64,000 bases of DNA from Caldora sp965222765 (GTDB lineage Bacteria; Cyanobacteriota; Cyanobacteriia; Cyanobacteriales; Coleofasciculaceae): contig CBDCVG010000096.1 of the NCBI GenBank assembly GCA_965222765.1, positions 71,878-135,877 on the forward strand, in the 5' to 3' direction. The notes below the pieces were generated by a model. It saw only the letters and a program-made list of their open reading frames with translations. It ran no database searches and was not told the origin of the DNA. How positions within the stretch are numbered: position 1 is the first letter of the stretch; each line of letters opens with the position of its first letter. Positions 25,572 through 34,335 of the stretch are shown here, in pieces. A program made the position numbers and the translations under genes.

Positions 25572-27467
25572 ATGGACAACCGCCCTGTGAGAGTCCTACT
25601 AGTTGATGATGATGAGGATGATTATACCCTAACCCGTGATTTGCTAGCTGAGAGTGCAACAACGTTTGAGTTGGAATGGGTGGCAACCTATAATGCCGCC
25701 TTGGAGCGGATTGAGCACAGTCAGTATGATGTCTACCTGTTTGACTATCGTCTCGGTGAGCGTAATGGACTTGAACTATTACGGGAGGCAGTTGCCTGTG
25801 GCTGTCAAGGACCAATCATTCTTCTTACTGGCCAAGGAGATCAGGAAGTGGACATGGAAGCAATGAAAGCTGGAGCAGCGGATTACCTGGACAAAAGTCA
25901 AATCAGTTCTCCTTGGCTGGAGCGTTCCATCCGCTATGCCATTGAGCGTAAGCAGGCCCAACAAAAAATTAGTGAACAAGCGGCACTGCTGGATGTAGCA
26001 ACTGATGGGATTTTAGTAATCAATCTGCACAACCAAATCTTATTTTGGAATAAAGGTGCTCAGCGAATTTATGGTTGGCGCTCAGAAGAAGTCCTTGACA
26101 AAAATGCCCATGAGTTGTTATCTAAAGGAGAAAATCTATCTCGACTTCAAGAAATTCACCAAATTGTTGCGGTAGAGGGTAATTGGTATGGAGAGTTACA
26201 GCAAGTAACTAAACAGGCTAAAGGAATTACTGTCCAAAGTCGGTGGACACTGGTGCAAAATTATCGGCAGCAACCCCAATCAATTCTTATAGTTAATACT
26301 GATATCACTGAGAGGAAACAACTGGAAGCTCAGTTTCTCCGCGCTCAGCGCATGGAGAGTATCGGTACTCTAGCAGGAGGTATTGCCCACGATCTGAACA
26401 ATGTGCTAGCTCCCATTTTAATGTCTGTTCAGCTGTTAGCCCTCAGCATCCCAGATGATGACCGCTCTCAGCAATGGTTGGAGATCTTAGAAAACAATAC
26501 CAAACGAGGGGCAGATTTAGTCAAACAAGTAGTGTCATTTGCCCGAGGGATTAAAGGCGATCGCACTATTGTACAAGTAAGACATCTGCTTGGTGAAATC
26601 AAGCAGATTGCCCAAGAAACTTTTCCCAAATCGATCACAATTCAGACGGATATACCCCCGGACTTGTGGACTGTCTGTGGAGATGCTACCCAACTGCATC
26701 AGGTATTTATGAATCTTTGTGTCAATGCTCGCGATGCCCTGACTGACGGTGGAATCTTGAGCATTTCAGGGCAAAATCTGACTATTGATCAACATTATGC
26801 CAGGATGAATCTTGATGCCCAAGTTGGTCTTTATATTATGATCACCGTAGCAGATACTGGCATGGGTATCCCACCGGAAATCTTAGACCGAATTTTTGAG
26901 CCGTTTTTCACTACTAAAGAACTGGGACAAGGTACTGGACTTGGTCTTTCTACAGTAATGGCAATTATCAAAAGTCACGGCGGTTTTGTCAATGTGTATA
27001 GCGAACTCGGACAAGGCACAAAATTTAAAGTCTACCTGCCAGCGTTAGAAGCAGAAGATACCCAACCAGTAGAAGAACTGGAGTTACCTGTAGGACAAAA
27101 AGAATTGGTGTTGGTGGTGGATGACGAAGCAGCAATCCGCGAGATTACGAAAACCTCCTTGGAAACCTACAAATACCGGGTGATGATTGCTAGTGATGGT
27201 ATTGAAGCGATCGCTTTGTATACTGAACACAAAGACGAAATCAGCATTGTCTTGATTGATATGATGATGCCTGAGATGAATGGGCCAAATACCATCCGCA
27301 CTTTGCAAACAATCAATCCTCAAGTCAAGGTTATTGCTGTTAGCGGACTAGCTGCCAGTGATAAGCTCAATGAAGTTGCCATGATGGGTATCAACACATT
27401 TTTGTACAAGCCCTACACTGCTAAGGAATTACTCACAACTATTAAAGAAGTATTGCAAGGCAAGTGA
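25572..27467 (+). CDS. Hybrid histidine kinase REC-PAS-HisKA-HATPase-REC
   Basis: A 631-residue cytoplasmic hybrid kinase. It has an N-terminal receiver (LLVDDDEDDYTL, phosphoacceptor in YLFDYRLGERNG, K at DYLDKSQ), then a PAS domain (~140-245) ending DITERKQLEAQF. HisKA follows with GGIAHDLNNVLAP, then an NtrB-like HATPase (NLCVNARDAL, DTGMGIPPE, GTGLGLSTV). The C-terminal receiver has VVDDEAAIRE, LIDMMMPEMNG and YKPYTAKEL. I start at ATG 25572, just past the upstream regulator's stop. It is the third gene of the photoreceptor operon and probably receives signal through its N-terminal receiver. Confidence 0.92.
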   Translation: MDNRPVRVLLVDDDEDDYTLTRDLLAESATTFELEWVATYNAALERIEHSQYDVYLFDYRLGERNGLELLREAVACGCQGPIILLTGQGDQEVDMEAMKAGAADYLDKSQISSPWLERSIRYAIERKQAQQKISEQAALLDVATDGILVINLHNQILFWNKGAQRIYGWRSEEVLDKNAHELLSKGENLSRLQEIHQIVAVEGNWYGELQQVTKQAKGITVQSRWTLVQNYRQQPQSILIVNTDITERKQLEAQFLRAQRMESIGTLAGGIAHDLNNVLAPILMSVQLLALSIPDDDRSQQWLEILENNTKRGADLVKQVVSFARGIKGDRTIVQVRHLLGEIKQIAQETFPKSITIQTDIPPDLWTVCGDATQLHQVFMNLCVNARDALTDGGILSISGQNLTIDQHYARMNLDAQVGLYIMITVADTGMGIPPEILDRIFEPFFTTKELGQGTGLGLSTVMAIIKSHGGFVNVYSELGQGTKFKVYLPALEAEDTQPVEELELPVGQKELVLVVDDEAAIREITKTSLETYKYRVMIASDGIEAIALYTEHKDEISIVLIDMMMPEMNGPNTIRTLQTINPQVKVIAVSGLAASDKLNEVAMMGINTFLYKPYTAKELLTTIKEVLQGK

Positions 27468-27577
27468 ACGACACTTTAGCCAACTTTGACTACTGATTGC
27501 TCAAACTAATACAGAAAATGCAGTGTTGATTAGTTGTGATTCAATCAGCCTTTACGTCTAGCTTTTGTTGATTTACT

Positions 27578-28126
27578 TTAAGCTAATAATTCATCTACTG
27601 ATATGCTGAAACCGAGTAAAACTTTTTGAGTGCTAGCTACTTCACCAGAAATAAATATTGTCCTAGATTCGTTTGTCGCTACAATAATCCAGCGATTCTC
27701 TGGATAAACTAGCCAAACTTCCTCACCACCAGAGTTTAAATATTCCTCGGCTTTGGAGATAACATCTTCAGCTAAATCTGTTGGTGAAACAATCTCGGCA
27801 CTGAGGGGAAAACTTTGGGGAAGCACTTTAGCATCACCATATTGGGCAACTAATTCTGGGGTGAGATAGGCAACATCAGGAAAACGTCCTTGTTGGTTCG
27901 TGCGGCAGGGAACATCGGTATAAACTTCTCCTCCCTGCCCACTAGAGTCTTTATAACTTCTCCAGTAGAAACTCAAATTACTCTGTACCTTACTATGCTT
28001 AAGGGTCATGCCAGTTTTCTCCATTAATTCCCCATCTACCCATTCGGTATTATTTGGGGGATTTTGTATCCAATCTTCTAAGGATAGGATGATTTGACTT
28101 TTTGAGATAACTGGGGATGTTACCAT
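27578..28126 (-). CDS. Uma2-family (DUF820) putative endonuclease
   Basis: A 182-residue protein of the Uma2 family, very expanded in cyanobacteria, with a restriction-endonuclease-like fold and no firmly known role. The order is typical: LEDWIQNPPNNTEWVDGELMEK, the core RFPDVAYLTPE (Asp of the PD motif), PLSAEIVSPTD (Glu), then EYLNSGGEEVWLVYPENR (lysine position occupied by Glu-Val). I start at ATG 28126, where family similarity begins; an upstream extension to 28231 reads as non-family sequence. Confidence 0.85.
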   Translation of the reverse strand: MVTSPVISKSQIILSLEDWIQNPPNNTEWVDGELMEKTGMTLKHSKVQSNLSFYWRSYKDSSGQGGEVYTDVPCRTNQQGRFPDVAYLTPELVAQYGDAKVLPQSFPLSAEIVSPTDLAEDVISKAEEYLNSGGEEVWLVYPENRWIIVATNESRTIFISGEVASTQKVLLGFSISVDELLA

Positions 28127-28233
28127 TGCAATTGATTCTCCTTGGCAGTTCTGATTTAACGAAGAGTGGGAATCGCGTCTTCTCTCTACGATAAGTGAAA
28201 CTCTCACTAACTGTAAGTATAGCGATCGCATCC

Positions 28234-28262
28234 AGATGCCCGACTTTTTGAGTCGGGCATCT
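28234..28262. terminator. Hairpin AGATGCCCGACT, terminator-like
   Basis: Perfect 12-bp arms AGATGCCCGACT / AGTCGGGCATCT with a five-base T-rich loop, followed on the plus strand by TTTTCGG. It lies 110 bases upstream of the Uma2 start, where no plus-strand gene ends, so it may be an interspersed repeat related to the hairpin at 29109-29139. Confidence 0.5.
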
Positions 28263-28401
28263 TTTCGGTAAAACTGGCATCTCCTGTGTTGGCGACATCG
28301 AAGATATAGCCATCCATTAGTTATATAATCTCAGAGAGTGAGCGATCGCACCACTGCTTAGAATTCACAATCAAGCACAGATAAATTTAGCCAACTACTT
28401 T

Positions 28402-28611
28402 ATGTCCAAAGTAATTGAGATTCCCCTTGAACTGACTCGATTTCAACTGCCCCAGGCAGTTCAAGCCCGTTTGCAATTTTTGTTGGATCGTCAGGATGAA
28501 GGTCATACGCTGTCGCAGGCAGAACGACAGGAAGCAGAGGGACTTGTTGAACTAGCAGAATTCTTATCCTTGCTGCGTTTGCGCTCAACACAGGTGATGA
28601 AGCAAGTATAG
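28402..28611 (+). CDS. Small protein paired with HNH endonuclease
   Basis: A 69-residue acidic, helical protein (MSKVIEIPLELTRFQLPQAV, then LLDRQDEGHTLSQAERQEAE). Its stop is immediately followed by the ATG of the HNH gene with no spacer. The helix-rich C-terminal two-thirds resembles small partner proteins upstream of endonuclease genes in other cyanobacteria, but I do not recognise a named family. Size, order and coupling are those of an antitoxin or inhibitor; this is inference only. Confidence 0.7.
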   Translation: MSKVIEIPLELTRFQLPQAVQARLQFLLDRQDEGHTLSQAERQEAEGLVELAEFLSLLRLRSTQVMKQV

Positions 28612-29025
28612 ATGGCAACGATCCCAGCTTCTCTCCGTCGATTGGTGATTCAAAGAGCTGACAACCGTTGTGAGTATTGCGGAATATCTCAGCTTGGGCA
28701 AGTCGCTACTTTTCATATCGACCATATTGTCCCTGTGGTGGCAGGTGGCGAAACGGTTGCTGAAAATCTGGCTCTTGCTTGCGTGTCCTGTTCTCTTCGT
28801 AAGGGCGCACGGCAAGAACTTGAAGATATGGAGACAGGTGAAATTGTCTCCATTTTCAATCCTCGTCAACAGTTATGGAAAAAACACTTTGCTTGGAAGG
28901 GTCTACAAATCGTTGGATTGACGGCTACAGGTCGAGCAACGGTGCAAGCACTTGATTTGAATCGGCTAACAATGTTGGCAATTCGGTCAGAAGAGGAATT
29001 ACTAGGTCGTCATCCACCGCCATAA
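28612..29025 (+). CDS. HNH endonuclease
   Basis: A 137-residue HNH nuclease of the McrA-like, zinc-stabilised type. CEYCG and CVSCSLRKG are the two Cys-x2-Cys zinc knuckles. FHIDHIVPVVAGGETVAENLALAC holds the catalytic His-Asp-His stretch and the Asn of HNH. Beyond residue ~75 the sequence (FNPRQQLWKKHFAW) is the common extension of cyanobacterial HNH proteins. It starts directly on the stop of the small upstream gene, so the two form a coupled pair. A strong terminator follows at 29109. Confidence 0.88.
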   Translation: MATIPASLRRLVIQRADNRCEYCGISQLGQVATFHIDHIVPVVAGGETVAENLALACVSCSLRKGARQELEDMETGEIVSIFNPRQQLWKKHFAWKGLQIVGLTATGRATVQALDLNRLTMLAIRSEEELLGRHPPP

Positions 29026-29108
29026 ACTTGTTGTATTGGCTAAGTGCGATAGCGCAAGCGCTGCTGCAAACAGATCAGCTCCGCTCGTGCTGGAGGCAAT
29101 CGCATTCA

Positions 29109-29139
29109 GAAGCCCGACTTTTGAAAAAGTCGGGCTTCT
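29109..29139 (+). terminator. Rho-independent terminator after the HNH gene
   Basis: Perfect 14-bp stem AGAAGCCCGACTTT / AAAGTCGGGCTTCT with a three-base loop, followed by TTTTC. It lies about 85 bases downstream of the HNH stop codon. Confidence 0.75.
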
Positions 29140-29166
29140 TTTCGGGAGAAGTCTAGCTTTTACCTT

Positions 29167-29991
29167 CTAAAACGGTAAGCCAGGGATGTTAATGCGACCG
29201 GGAACAGGAATGCGATCACGAATTTCTTCTTCCACCCGCTCCTTGATAATATTGGTGAGGGCGTCAGCTGCAACTTTGGCATAATCAGCATTTCCAGTGA
29301 CACCGACATCAAAGAGGCAACCTTCTAACCTCTCTGAAGGTACTCCAGCTTCTCGGCAAGCAGCTTCGGCAGCTTGTACTTGAGCTGGTAATAACATTCT
29401 CAGTATTTGGAAGCCATTGGGAAAAGCACGATTCGTGTAGCTCTCTGTGTTTTTACCTGGCGCGTAGTCAAATAGAGATTCCTGTTGGCTAATCCTCCAA
29501 CTATCGCCAAATTGTTTGTGCAACTGCTCTAGAAACAGGGTTTCCACTTTGTTGAGCGGTATAGGTATCCAATTGGTGAGATTGTCAGTAATTTGGCTAA
29601 CCTGATTAATTGATGACTGTGGAGGCAAAACTGTCCCATCACGGCTCTTTAAGTCGTCATCTGGGTTTCCGTTGAAGTTACCAAGTAATCCTATCAGCTC
29701 TCCCTGCCGTGTTTGGGGTAGGGCGGGATTGACGTTTAATAAAGCAGAAGCAGGATTTCCAAAATTGTTTATTTTGATTCCTACCCGTTCACCTGTAGGC
29801 CATTCAACTATGTAACTAGCTTGATTGGCTTGAGAAATAGAACCGCCTCCTGGTAAAGATAGAGAGCCGTTCTGTATTACTGTTGGTTTTCCATCAATTC
29901 GTAGAGGATTGGTAGTGTCTGAGTCAGGGAAATCTTTGGCATAGAAAGCTACCCGAGTGTTACCAACCCTCATCGCTGTTGCGCTATTCAA
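29167..29991 (-). CDS. VWD-domain C-terminal part of a frameshifted secreted protein
   Basis: This is the C-terminal third of a large protein split over three frames. The frame is open upstream to ~30235, past the formal start, and there reads TSWGEPHLETFDGLKYDHQG. That is the opening of a von Willebrand factor type D (VWD) domain, which ends with IGLLGNFNGNPDDDL. The last ~100 residues (AQVQAAEAACREAGV and so on) are a post-VWD helical segment seen in bacterial VWD proteins. A T8 run on the plus strand at 30235-30242 causes the break; seven would restore the frame with the middle part. Confidence 0.65.
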   Translation of the reverse strand: MNSATAMRVGNTRVAFYAKDFPDSDTTNPLRIDGKPTVIQNGSLSLPGGGSISQANQASYIVEWPTGERVGIKINNFGNPASALLNVNPALPQTRQGELIGLLGNFNGNPDDDLKSRDGTVLPPQSSINQVSQITDNLTNWIPIPLNKVETLFLEQLHKQFGDSWRISQQESLFDYAPGKNTESYTNRAFPNGFQILRMLLPAQVQAAEAACREAGVPSERLEGCLFDVGVTGNADYAKVAADALTNIIKERVEEEIRDRIPVPGRINIPGLPF

Positions 29992-30196
29992 TGAGACTTG
30001 TGCTGCACCAGAAAGAGCTGCTTCACGGACTTGTACTTCAAAATCACCATCGGTGGATTTAGCAAGGATGAACTCTCCAACTCCCTGGTGGTCATACTTT
30101 AAACCATCGAAGGTTTCTAGATGAGGCTCACCCCAACTTGTACCTTTTGTGAGTTGTCCAACTTGTTGAGGTGGTGTAGAGTTATCATCCTTGTCG

Positions 30197-31195
30197 TTAA
30201 CAACAATTGTTTTTATATCCTCTACGATACCTGCTTTTTTTTATGTCAGGATCCCATGTTTCACAAGCCCCTTTGATGGAACCAAATTTGGGAGAGATAA
30301 CCAAATATGAATTCCCTTTGTGTACTGATTGATAAACATTTTGTGTTCCCAAAGTAACAGCTGATTGCTGCATTTGAGTCGAAATGTATTTCATGCTGGG
30401 ATTTTCTTCGCTGTATAAAGTTACTTGAGAGTAATAGAAAGGAAGTAGTGGTATTATCTTTGGATTGAGTTCACTACCACCTATGTAACTGTTCGCACCG
30501 TTAAGGATTGAATTAATATCATCTACAAAATCAAAAAGAGTTGACGCAGTATTGAGAAATTCCTTTTTGAGTCCTATAGCAATCAGAACAGCATCGATAA
30601 TATCAGATAAATCTACTGATCCACCCTTACTACGAGTCTGAATTATGACATTATTCCAGCGTCCGGTTCTATTGTCTGCTAAATCTAGTGATGGTTTATC
30701 TATATCAAAAGTAAAGTTTGTTACATAGAAAGGTATCTTTGCTTCCATTACTTTGAGCGCCATGTTGACTGCGAACATACCAATTGAAGCTCCAAGAGAA
30801 ATACCCAAACCAACTCCACTCATACTAATTACTGTTGTAATTAGACCAGCTATGAAGGTTACTGACTGATATAAAGGATCATCCTTTATCGCTCCATAAT
30901 CATAAAATTTACAGTAACTGGCTAACCTATCAGGATTTTTTGTATCCAGTACGTTCGGAACCTCAAAAGCCTGTTTTAGTTGTGTGTTTTTTGGTGAGTG
31001 TTCTTTCCGAAAAATATCTTTGACTGTAAAAGCTTTTAAAGCGGTAAATGCTACTGATGAATTTTCATTGAGGGAATCACTAGATACTGTCAGAAGTTCA
31101 GAGACTCTTTTTAGCAAAGCATCAAGTTTATCAATCATTCCGCTGTTTGCTACTATTCCATCTAAAATCGAAATATCGGGTTTCTGTCCATTCAA
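30197..31195 (-). CDS. Middle part of the frameshifted VWD-domain secreted protein
   Basis: This is the central frame of the split gene. The formal TTG start at 31195 is artificial: the frame continues upstream as GTAPI and joins the N-terminal part if one base of the C5 run at 31208-31212 is removed. It contains a hydrophobic segment of glycine-rich type (residues ~115-160, VTFIAGLITTVISMSGVGLG) and beta-rich sequence with no family I recognise. It stops at 30197 because of the T8 run; on the other frame it continues into the VWD domain. Confidence 0.6.
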   Translation of the reverse strand: MNGQKPDISILDGIVANSGMIDKLDALLKRVSELLTVSSDSLNENSSVAFTALKAFTVKDIFRKEHSPKNTQLKQAFEVPNVLDTKNPDRLASYCKFYDYGAIKDDPLYQSVTFIAGLITTVISMSGVGLGISLGASIGMFAVNMALKVMEAKIPFYVTNFTFDIDKPSLDLADNRTGRWNNVIIQTRSKGGSVDLSDIIDAVLIAIGLKKEFLNTASTLFDFVDDINSILNGANSYIGGSELNPKIIPLLPFYYSQVTLYSEENPSMKYISTQMQQSAVTLGTQNVYQSVHKGNSYLVISPKFGSIKGACETWDPDIKKSRYRRGYKNNCC

Positions 31196-32117
31196 AATTG
31201 GAGCAGTCCCCCGCTAAGATTGCCTTGAGGGAATTCGGGTTACGAGGATGATCTAATAAATACTGGACTGTAGCAAGTGGCAAGACTTCCTCTGGCAAAC
31301 TTTTTGGATCTCCAAGGAGTTCAGCACGACTAACACCAAAAGCTTTATACATCTGGTCTGCAAACTCCTGTTGTTTGGCAAACATACGTTGTGTAGTGCC
31401 TGGTGCGGGAGTTAGCGGATCGATCTTAAAGCTCAAGACTGAACAGGTTGTATTGCCACTAGATATAGATAGTTGTGCCTTCCCTCCTACTACGCCCTTA
31501 GTTGGATGTATTGGAACGGTTACGCCAAAGTTGCCGTTTTCGAGACGTCTGGCTACTGTTGGGAAAAGCTCGCTGCTCTCCTCAGAGTTAATCCTGGCAA
31601 CCAACTCTTTGAAGCTAGTTGGCACACCTTGAACAATTACCTCTTTTGCTGGCTCGGCAGAAGCAGTCAACAGGGTAGGATTACAAGGCACATTACTCGT
31701 ACTTCCACCGGGGTTAAGTTGCTCAGGTTCAGGGTTGGGATTATTAGGATTAGGAGTATTTATAGGTGTAGAAGGTGATGGCTGAAGAGGACTAGAATTA
31801 CTAGGTGGACTAAAAGGTTCTGGCTTGACAGGAATGTCAGCTCCATCAAATTCTGGTCGAGTTGACTGAAAATAAGGAGAAAAATCAAGTATCGGATTCG
31901 TTTTTTCTGTTTGCTCTTGGGGAGGAAAAGCCGCAACTGCACGTTCCCCAGAGTTTCTAGCTAGATTCACATAGCAAAGATTGGAACTAAGACCGAGAAC
32001 CGAGCAAAGTATAAAGGAGAGAGTGCGGTGGAAAAAAGTACCTGGGTTGATCAAAGAGCTTGCGATCGCAATCATAAAGCTAGCAAAAGCGATCGCTGCG
32101 AAGCGAATTTTGCGCAT
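31131..32117 (-). CDS. N-terminal part of the frameshifted VWD-domain secreted protein
   Basis: This frame carries the true start (ATG 32117) with a Sec-type signal region in the first ~49 residues, which hold two hydrophobic stretches (FAAIAFASFMIAIASSLI and TLSFILCSVLGLSSNLCY). A Pro/Asn-rich linker follows at ~95-140 (PSPSTPINTPNPNNPNPEPE), then an unknown domain. It leaves frame at the C5 run (31208-31212) and ends in unrelated residues at 31131. The intact product would be about 980 residues and exported. Confidence 0.6.
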   Translation of the reverse strand: MRKIRFAAIAFASFMIAIASSLINPGTFFHRTLSFILCSVLGLSSNLCYVNLARNSGERAVAAFPPQEQTEKTNPILDFSPYFQSTRPEFDGADIPVKPEPFSPPSNSSPLQPSPSTPINTPNPNNPNPEPEQLNPGGSTSNVPCNPTLLTASAEPAKEVIVQGVPTSFKELVARINSEESSELFPTVARRLENGNFGVTVPIHPTKGVVGGKAQLSISSGNTTCSVLSFKIDPLTPAPGTTQRMFAKQQEFADQMYKAFGVSRAELLGDPKSLPEEVLPLATVQYLLDHPRNPNSLKAILAGDCSNFEWTETRYFDFRWNSSKQRND

Positions 32118-32216
32118 AATTTATCCAATAGGTTGATTAATGTTTGCAGCGTTTACCTAATACCTGGTATGTTCACGAGTTATTGGCCGCAGTTAAACAG
32201 AAACAGTTGAGTACTT

Positions 32217-32655
32217 CTACAATTGCAAAGGAGATACTCCTTTAACTCCCTCTCGCAAAGCTAGAAGCTGACTCATCACTGGAACCACTTCTTCCTGTCG
32301 CTTAAGGGTAAATAGCATGACATCACATTCACCCCTGAGTTGTAGCCGTACAGACAACAGGTAAACCTCCCTGCATACTTGAAGTGATGTACTTTAGCCT
32401 TCCCTCACGGCGTTGGGTTTCGAGTCGTTCAGTCACATCCCGACAGCGAGTTAGCGGATCGTACCCACTCTGGCTAAAAACACTAGAACTCCATTCAATC
32501 CAATGCTCCACACTACCCGCAGCATTTTGGTACATTGTCATTGGCATACCCTTTGAAGTATCACACCAAAATCCTCTTTGATTTGGAGCAGGACTACTTT
32601 GTGCTTGACTGGGTTCAGTGCTAATCGTCAAACTTGGAGTTATCGCCACTGCCAT
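32217..32655 (-). pseudogene. COP23-domain protein, frameshifted and 5'-truncated
   Basis: This matches the cyanobacterial COP23 (circadian oscillating polypeptide) family: GFWCDTSKGMPMTMYQN, then YDPLTRCRDVTERLETQRR and PVVCTAT. The frame hits a stop after CTATTQG, but removing one base of the C4 run at 32332-32335 restores GECDVMLFTLKRQEE and LLALREGVKGVSPL to the stop at 32217. The usual hydrophobic signal peptide start is missing: the end of the IS701-like element lies 6 bases upstream of the first ATG. It is therefore doubly damaged unless the run is a sequencing error. Confidence 0.7.
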
Positions 32656-32737
32656 TAAAACTGGAGTTTAGACTATGACAAAATAACTCAGTCTTCCTTT
32701 AAGTCTGAGTTCTGAGTAAATTAATACAAAATGCGGT

Positions 32738-34048
32738 TTAATTCTTCTTGTTTTTGGCTTTTTTGTTGGCGGTTTTTCCTTTTTTGACCACGGGATAACG
32801 AGTACGTTTGTTTCTTTTTTTCCCTTTTAACCATCCAGTCGATTTTCCACGGGGTTTGGGAACTTGTGCGGGAGTTCCAATCTCAACTAAAAGCCCTAAC
32901 ATTGATTGTGCAACTCTTCCAGGCGTTAGATTTTTTTGAGTTTTTTGCCAGGGAAGATGGTGTTCTTGTACTATATCTTTAGCCAACCATAGCTGCCAAG
33001 TCATCAATGGCATTAAATTGCTCCATCTTTCACATTGATGTGGAGTACTTAAAGCTGGCAATGTCCAATGTAATCTTTGTTTAATCAATCGATACCAATG
33101 GTCAACGGCAAAGCGCCTCAAATATTTTGACCATATCTTTTCTATTGATGGCATTTTTTTGCCAATAAAGATTAACCATAAAGGTTTTTGTAATGAACCT
33201 TTTTTGTTGGAGTCAATGCGCTCAACTAAAATCAGGTTCATACTTATAGATGGAGAGTTACGAAAGTGTAGTTGTGACCATTGTCGCAGTTTTATTTCTC
33301 CTAATTTTGGGTCTTGTACCTGAACCGTTTCACAAGCTGACCACCAAGTTGATTCCTCGTTAAGCTTAAATTTAGCTCCATGTTTTCTTGGTCTCCCCCG
33401 ACCACTATATTCTCCAGGTTCTCCCCATAAGCAGCAATTTGAGCGAACTCTGATTAGGCAATCGGCTTCAATATCTACTGTTTGATTTACCCAAGAAGCA
33501 TTACCATATTCGCTATCTAGTAAAGCGAGAACTGGTTTATTAAAACTTTTTGTTACTTGCCTTAATTGCCAAACACCTTTACTAATAGGTGTTTCAAAAC
33601 TGGTAATTCTTTCATGTCTTAGCGGCAGTGCCCAACTACCTTTTTCTTCTGGTATCCAAGCAATAGTACTATAGCCTTGTCCTATCGTTACTTTTCGGTG
33701 GGCTGATGGTTGATGATGATAACCACGATCTTGAAGAGTCGGAGAATGGGGTCTTGGACTAGAAGTATGATCTATTCCTAGAGTAATATATTCAGCCTCA
33801 TCGCCAGGTATTTGTTGAAGATATAACTCCATTAACTTGTTGCGATTTGGGCGACAATCCTGGAGACACTCATAGACTGAATGCCATTGGCGTCTAAACA
33901 AAGGAGAAAGAGAGAAATCGGCTAAAGAATGGGCATTTCTTGTGGTTAGAATTGCATCCAATAAATCAAAAGTGGCATCCTTGGCAAATCCTAGACAATG
34001 GTAAGCATTAATTCTGAATTTTTGGAGTTGACTTATGCTACTATTCAT
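32738..34048 (-). CDS. DDE transposase (IS701-like, cyanobacterial type)
   Basis: A 436-residue transposase of a DDE family common in cyanobacteria. LGIDHTSSPRPHSPTLQDRGY holds the first Asp, and VLALLDSEYGNASWV the second. A third acidic residue probably lies in the RRFAVDHWYRLIKQRLHW region, the usual place of the family's catalytic Glu/Asp and Arg-Lys. The C-terminus is very basic (KKGKTANKKAKNKK), as expected for DNA binding. The frame is intact, so the enzyme may be active. Confidence 0.85.
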   Translation of the reverse strand: MNSSISQLQKFRINAYHCLGFAKDATFDLLDAILTTRNAHSLADFSLSPLFRRQWHSVYECLQDCRPNRNKLMELYLQQIPGDEAEYITLGIDHTSSPRPHSPTLQDRGYHHQPSAHRKVTIGQGYSTIAWIPEEKGSWALPLRHERITSFETPISKGVWQLRQVTKSFNKPVLALLDSEYGNASWVNQTVDIEADCLIRVRSNCCLWGEPGEYSGRGRPRKHGAKFKLNEESTWWSACETVQVQDPKLGEIKLRQWSQLHFRNSPSISMNLILVERIDSNKKGSLQKPLWLIFIGKKMPSIEKIWSKYLRRFAVDHWYRLIKQRLHWTLPALSTPHQCERWSNLMPLMTWQLWLAKDIVQEHHLPWQKTQKNLTPGRVAQSMLGLLVEIGTPAQVPKPRGKSTGWLKGKKRNKRTRYPVVKKGKTANKKAKNKKN

Positions 34049-34165
34049 CTGAGGGAGTTACTTAAATTTTGTGATTTTTGAAATTTTCTCCCTTTTTACT
34101 ATTCTGTTTTTATTAATATTTGTAACGGATAAGACTCTGAGCATCGTGATTCACTCCAGCCTACC

Positions 34166-34251
34166 ACTGGGAAAGATTGGGCGGCGCAGCGTTTCCCAGT
34201 GGCTATAGCGTCGAATGCAGGATTAGCGATCTCACGCACTCTTGGGACACC
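34166..34251. repeat. Palindrome-rich repeat (ACTGGGAAAGATTGGGCGG), short copy
   Basis: This shares ACTGGGAAAGATTGGGCGG plus CGCAGCG, TTCCCAGTGGC and CGCACTCTTGGGA with the long copy at 15344-15538, but lacks ~100 internal bases. It lies inside the IS701-like element, upstream of its transposase. Confidence 0.6.
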
Positions 34252-34335
34252 ATCGTTCGTTAAATTGATTGATTTTTTATCTTACGGACTCTCAGACTTT
34301 GGAGTTTTGCACCGGGAACTAGTCTAAACTCCAGA

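Larger units (their letters stand above)
32661..34334 (-). mobile_element. IS701/IS4-like insertion sequence
   Basis: The ends are marked by perfect 15-bp inverted repeats, CTGGAGTTTAGACTA at 32661-32675 and its complement at 34320-34334. They enclose one full-length transposase gene plus a ~85-bp palindromic repeat upstream of it. A truncated COP23 gene abuts the left end and a truncated DUF29 gene abuts the right end. No clear target duplication was seen, so a deletion may have accompanied insertion. Confidence 0.65.

Noticed and set aside
28050..28313. Minus-strand frame overlapping the Uma2 start
   Set aside because: Other-frame shadow of the Uma2 gene and the terminator-like hairpin.
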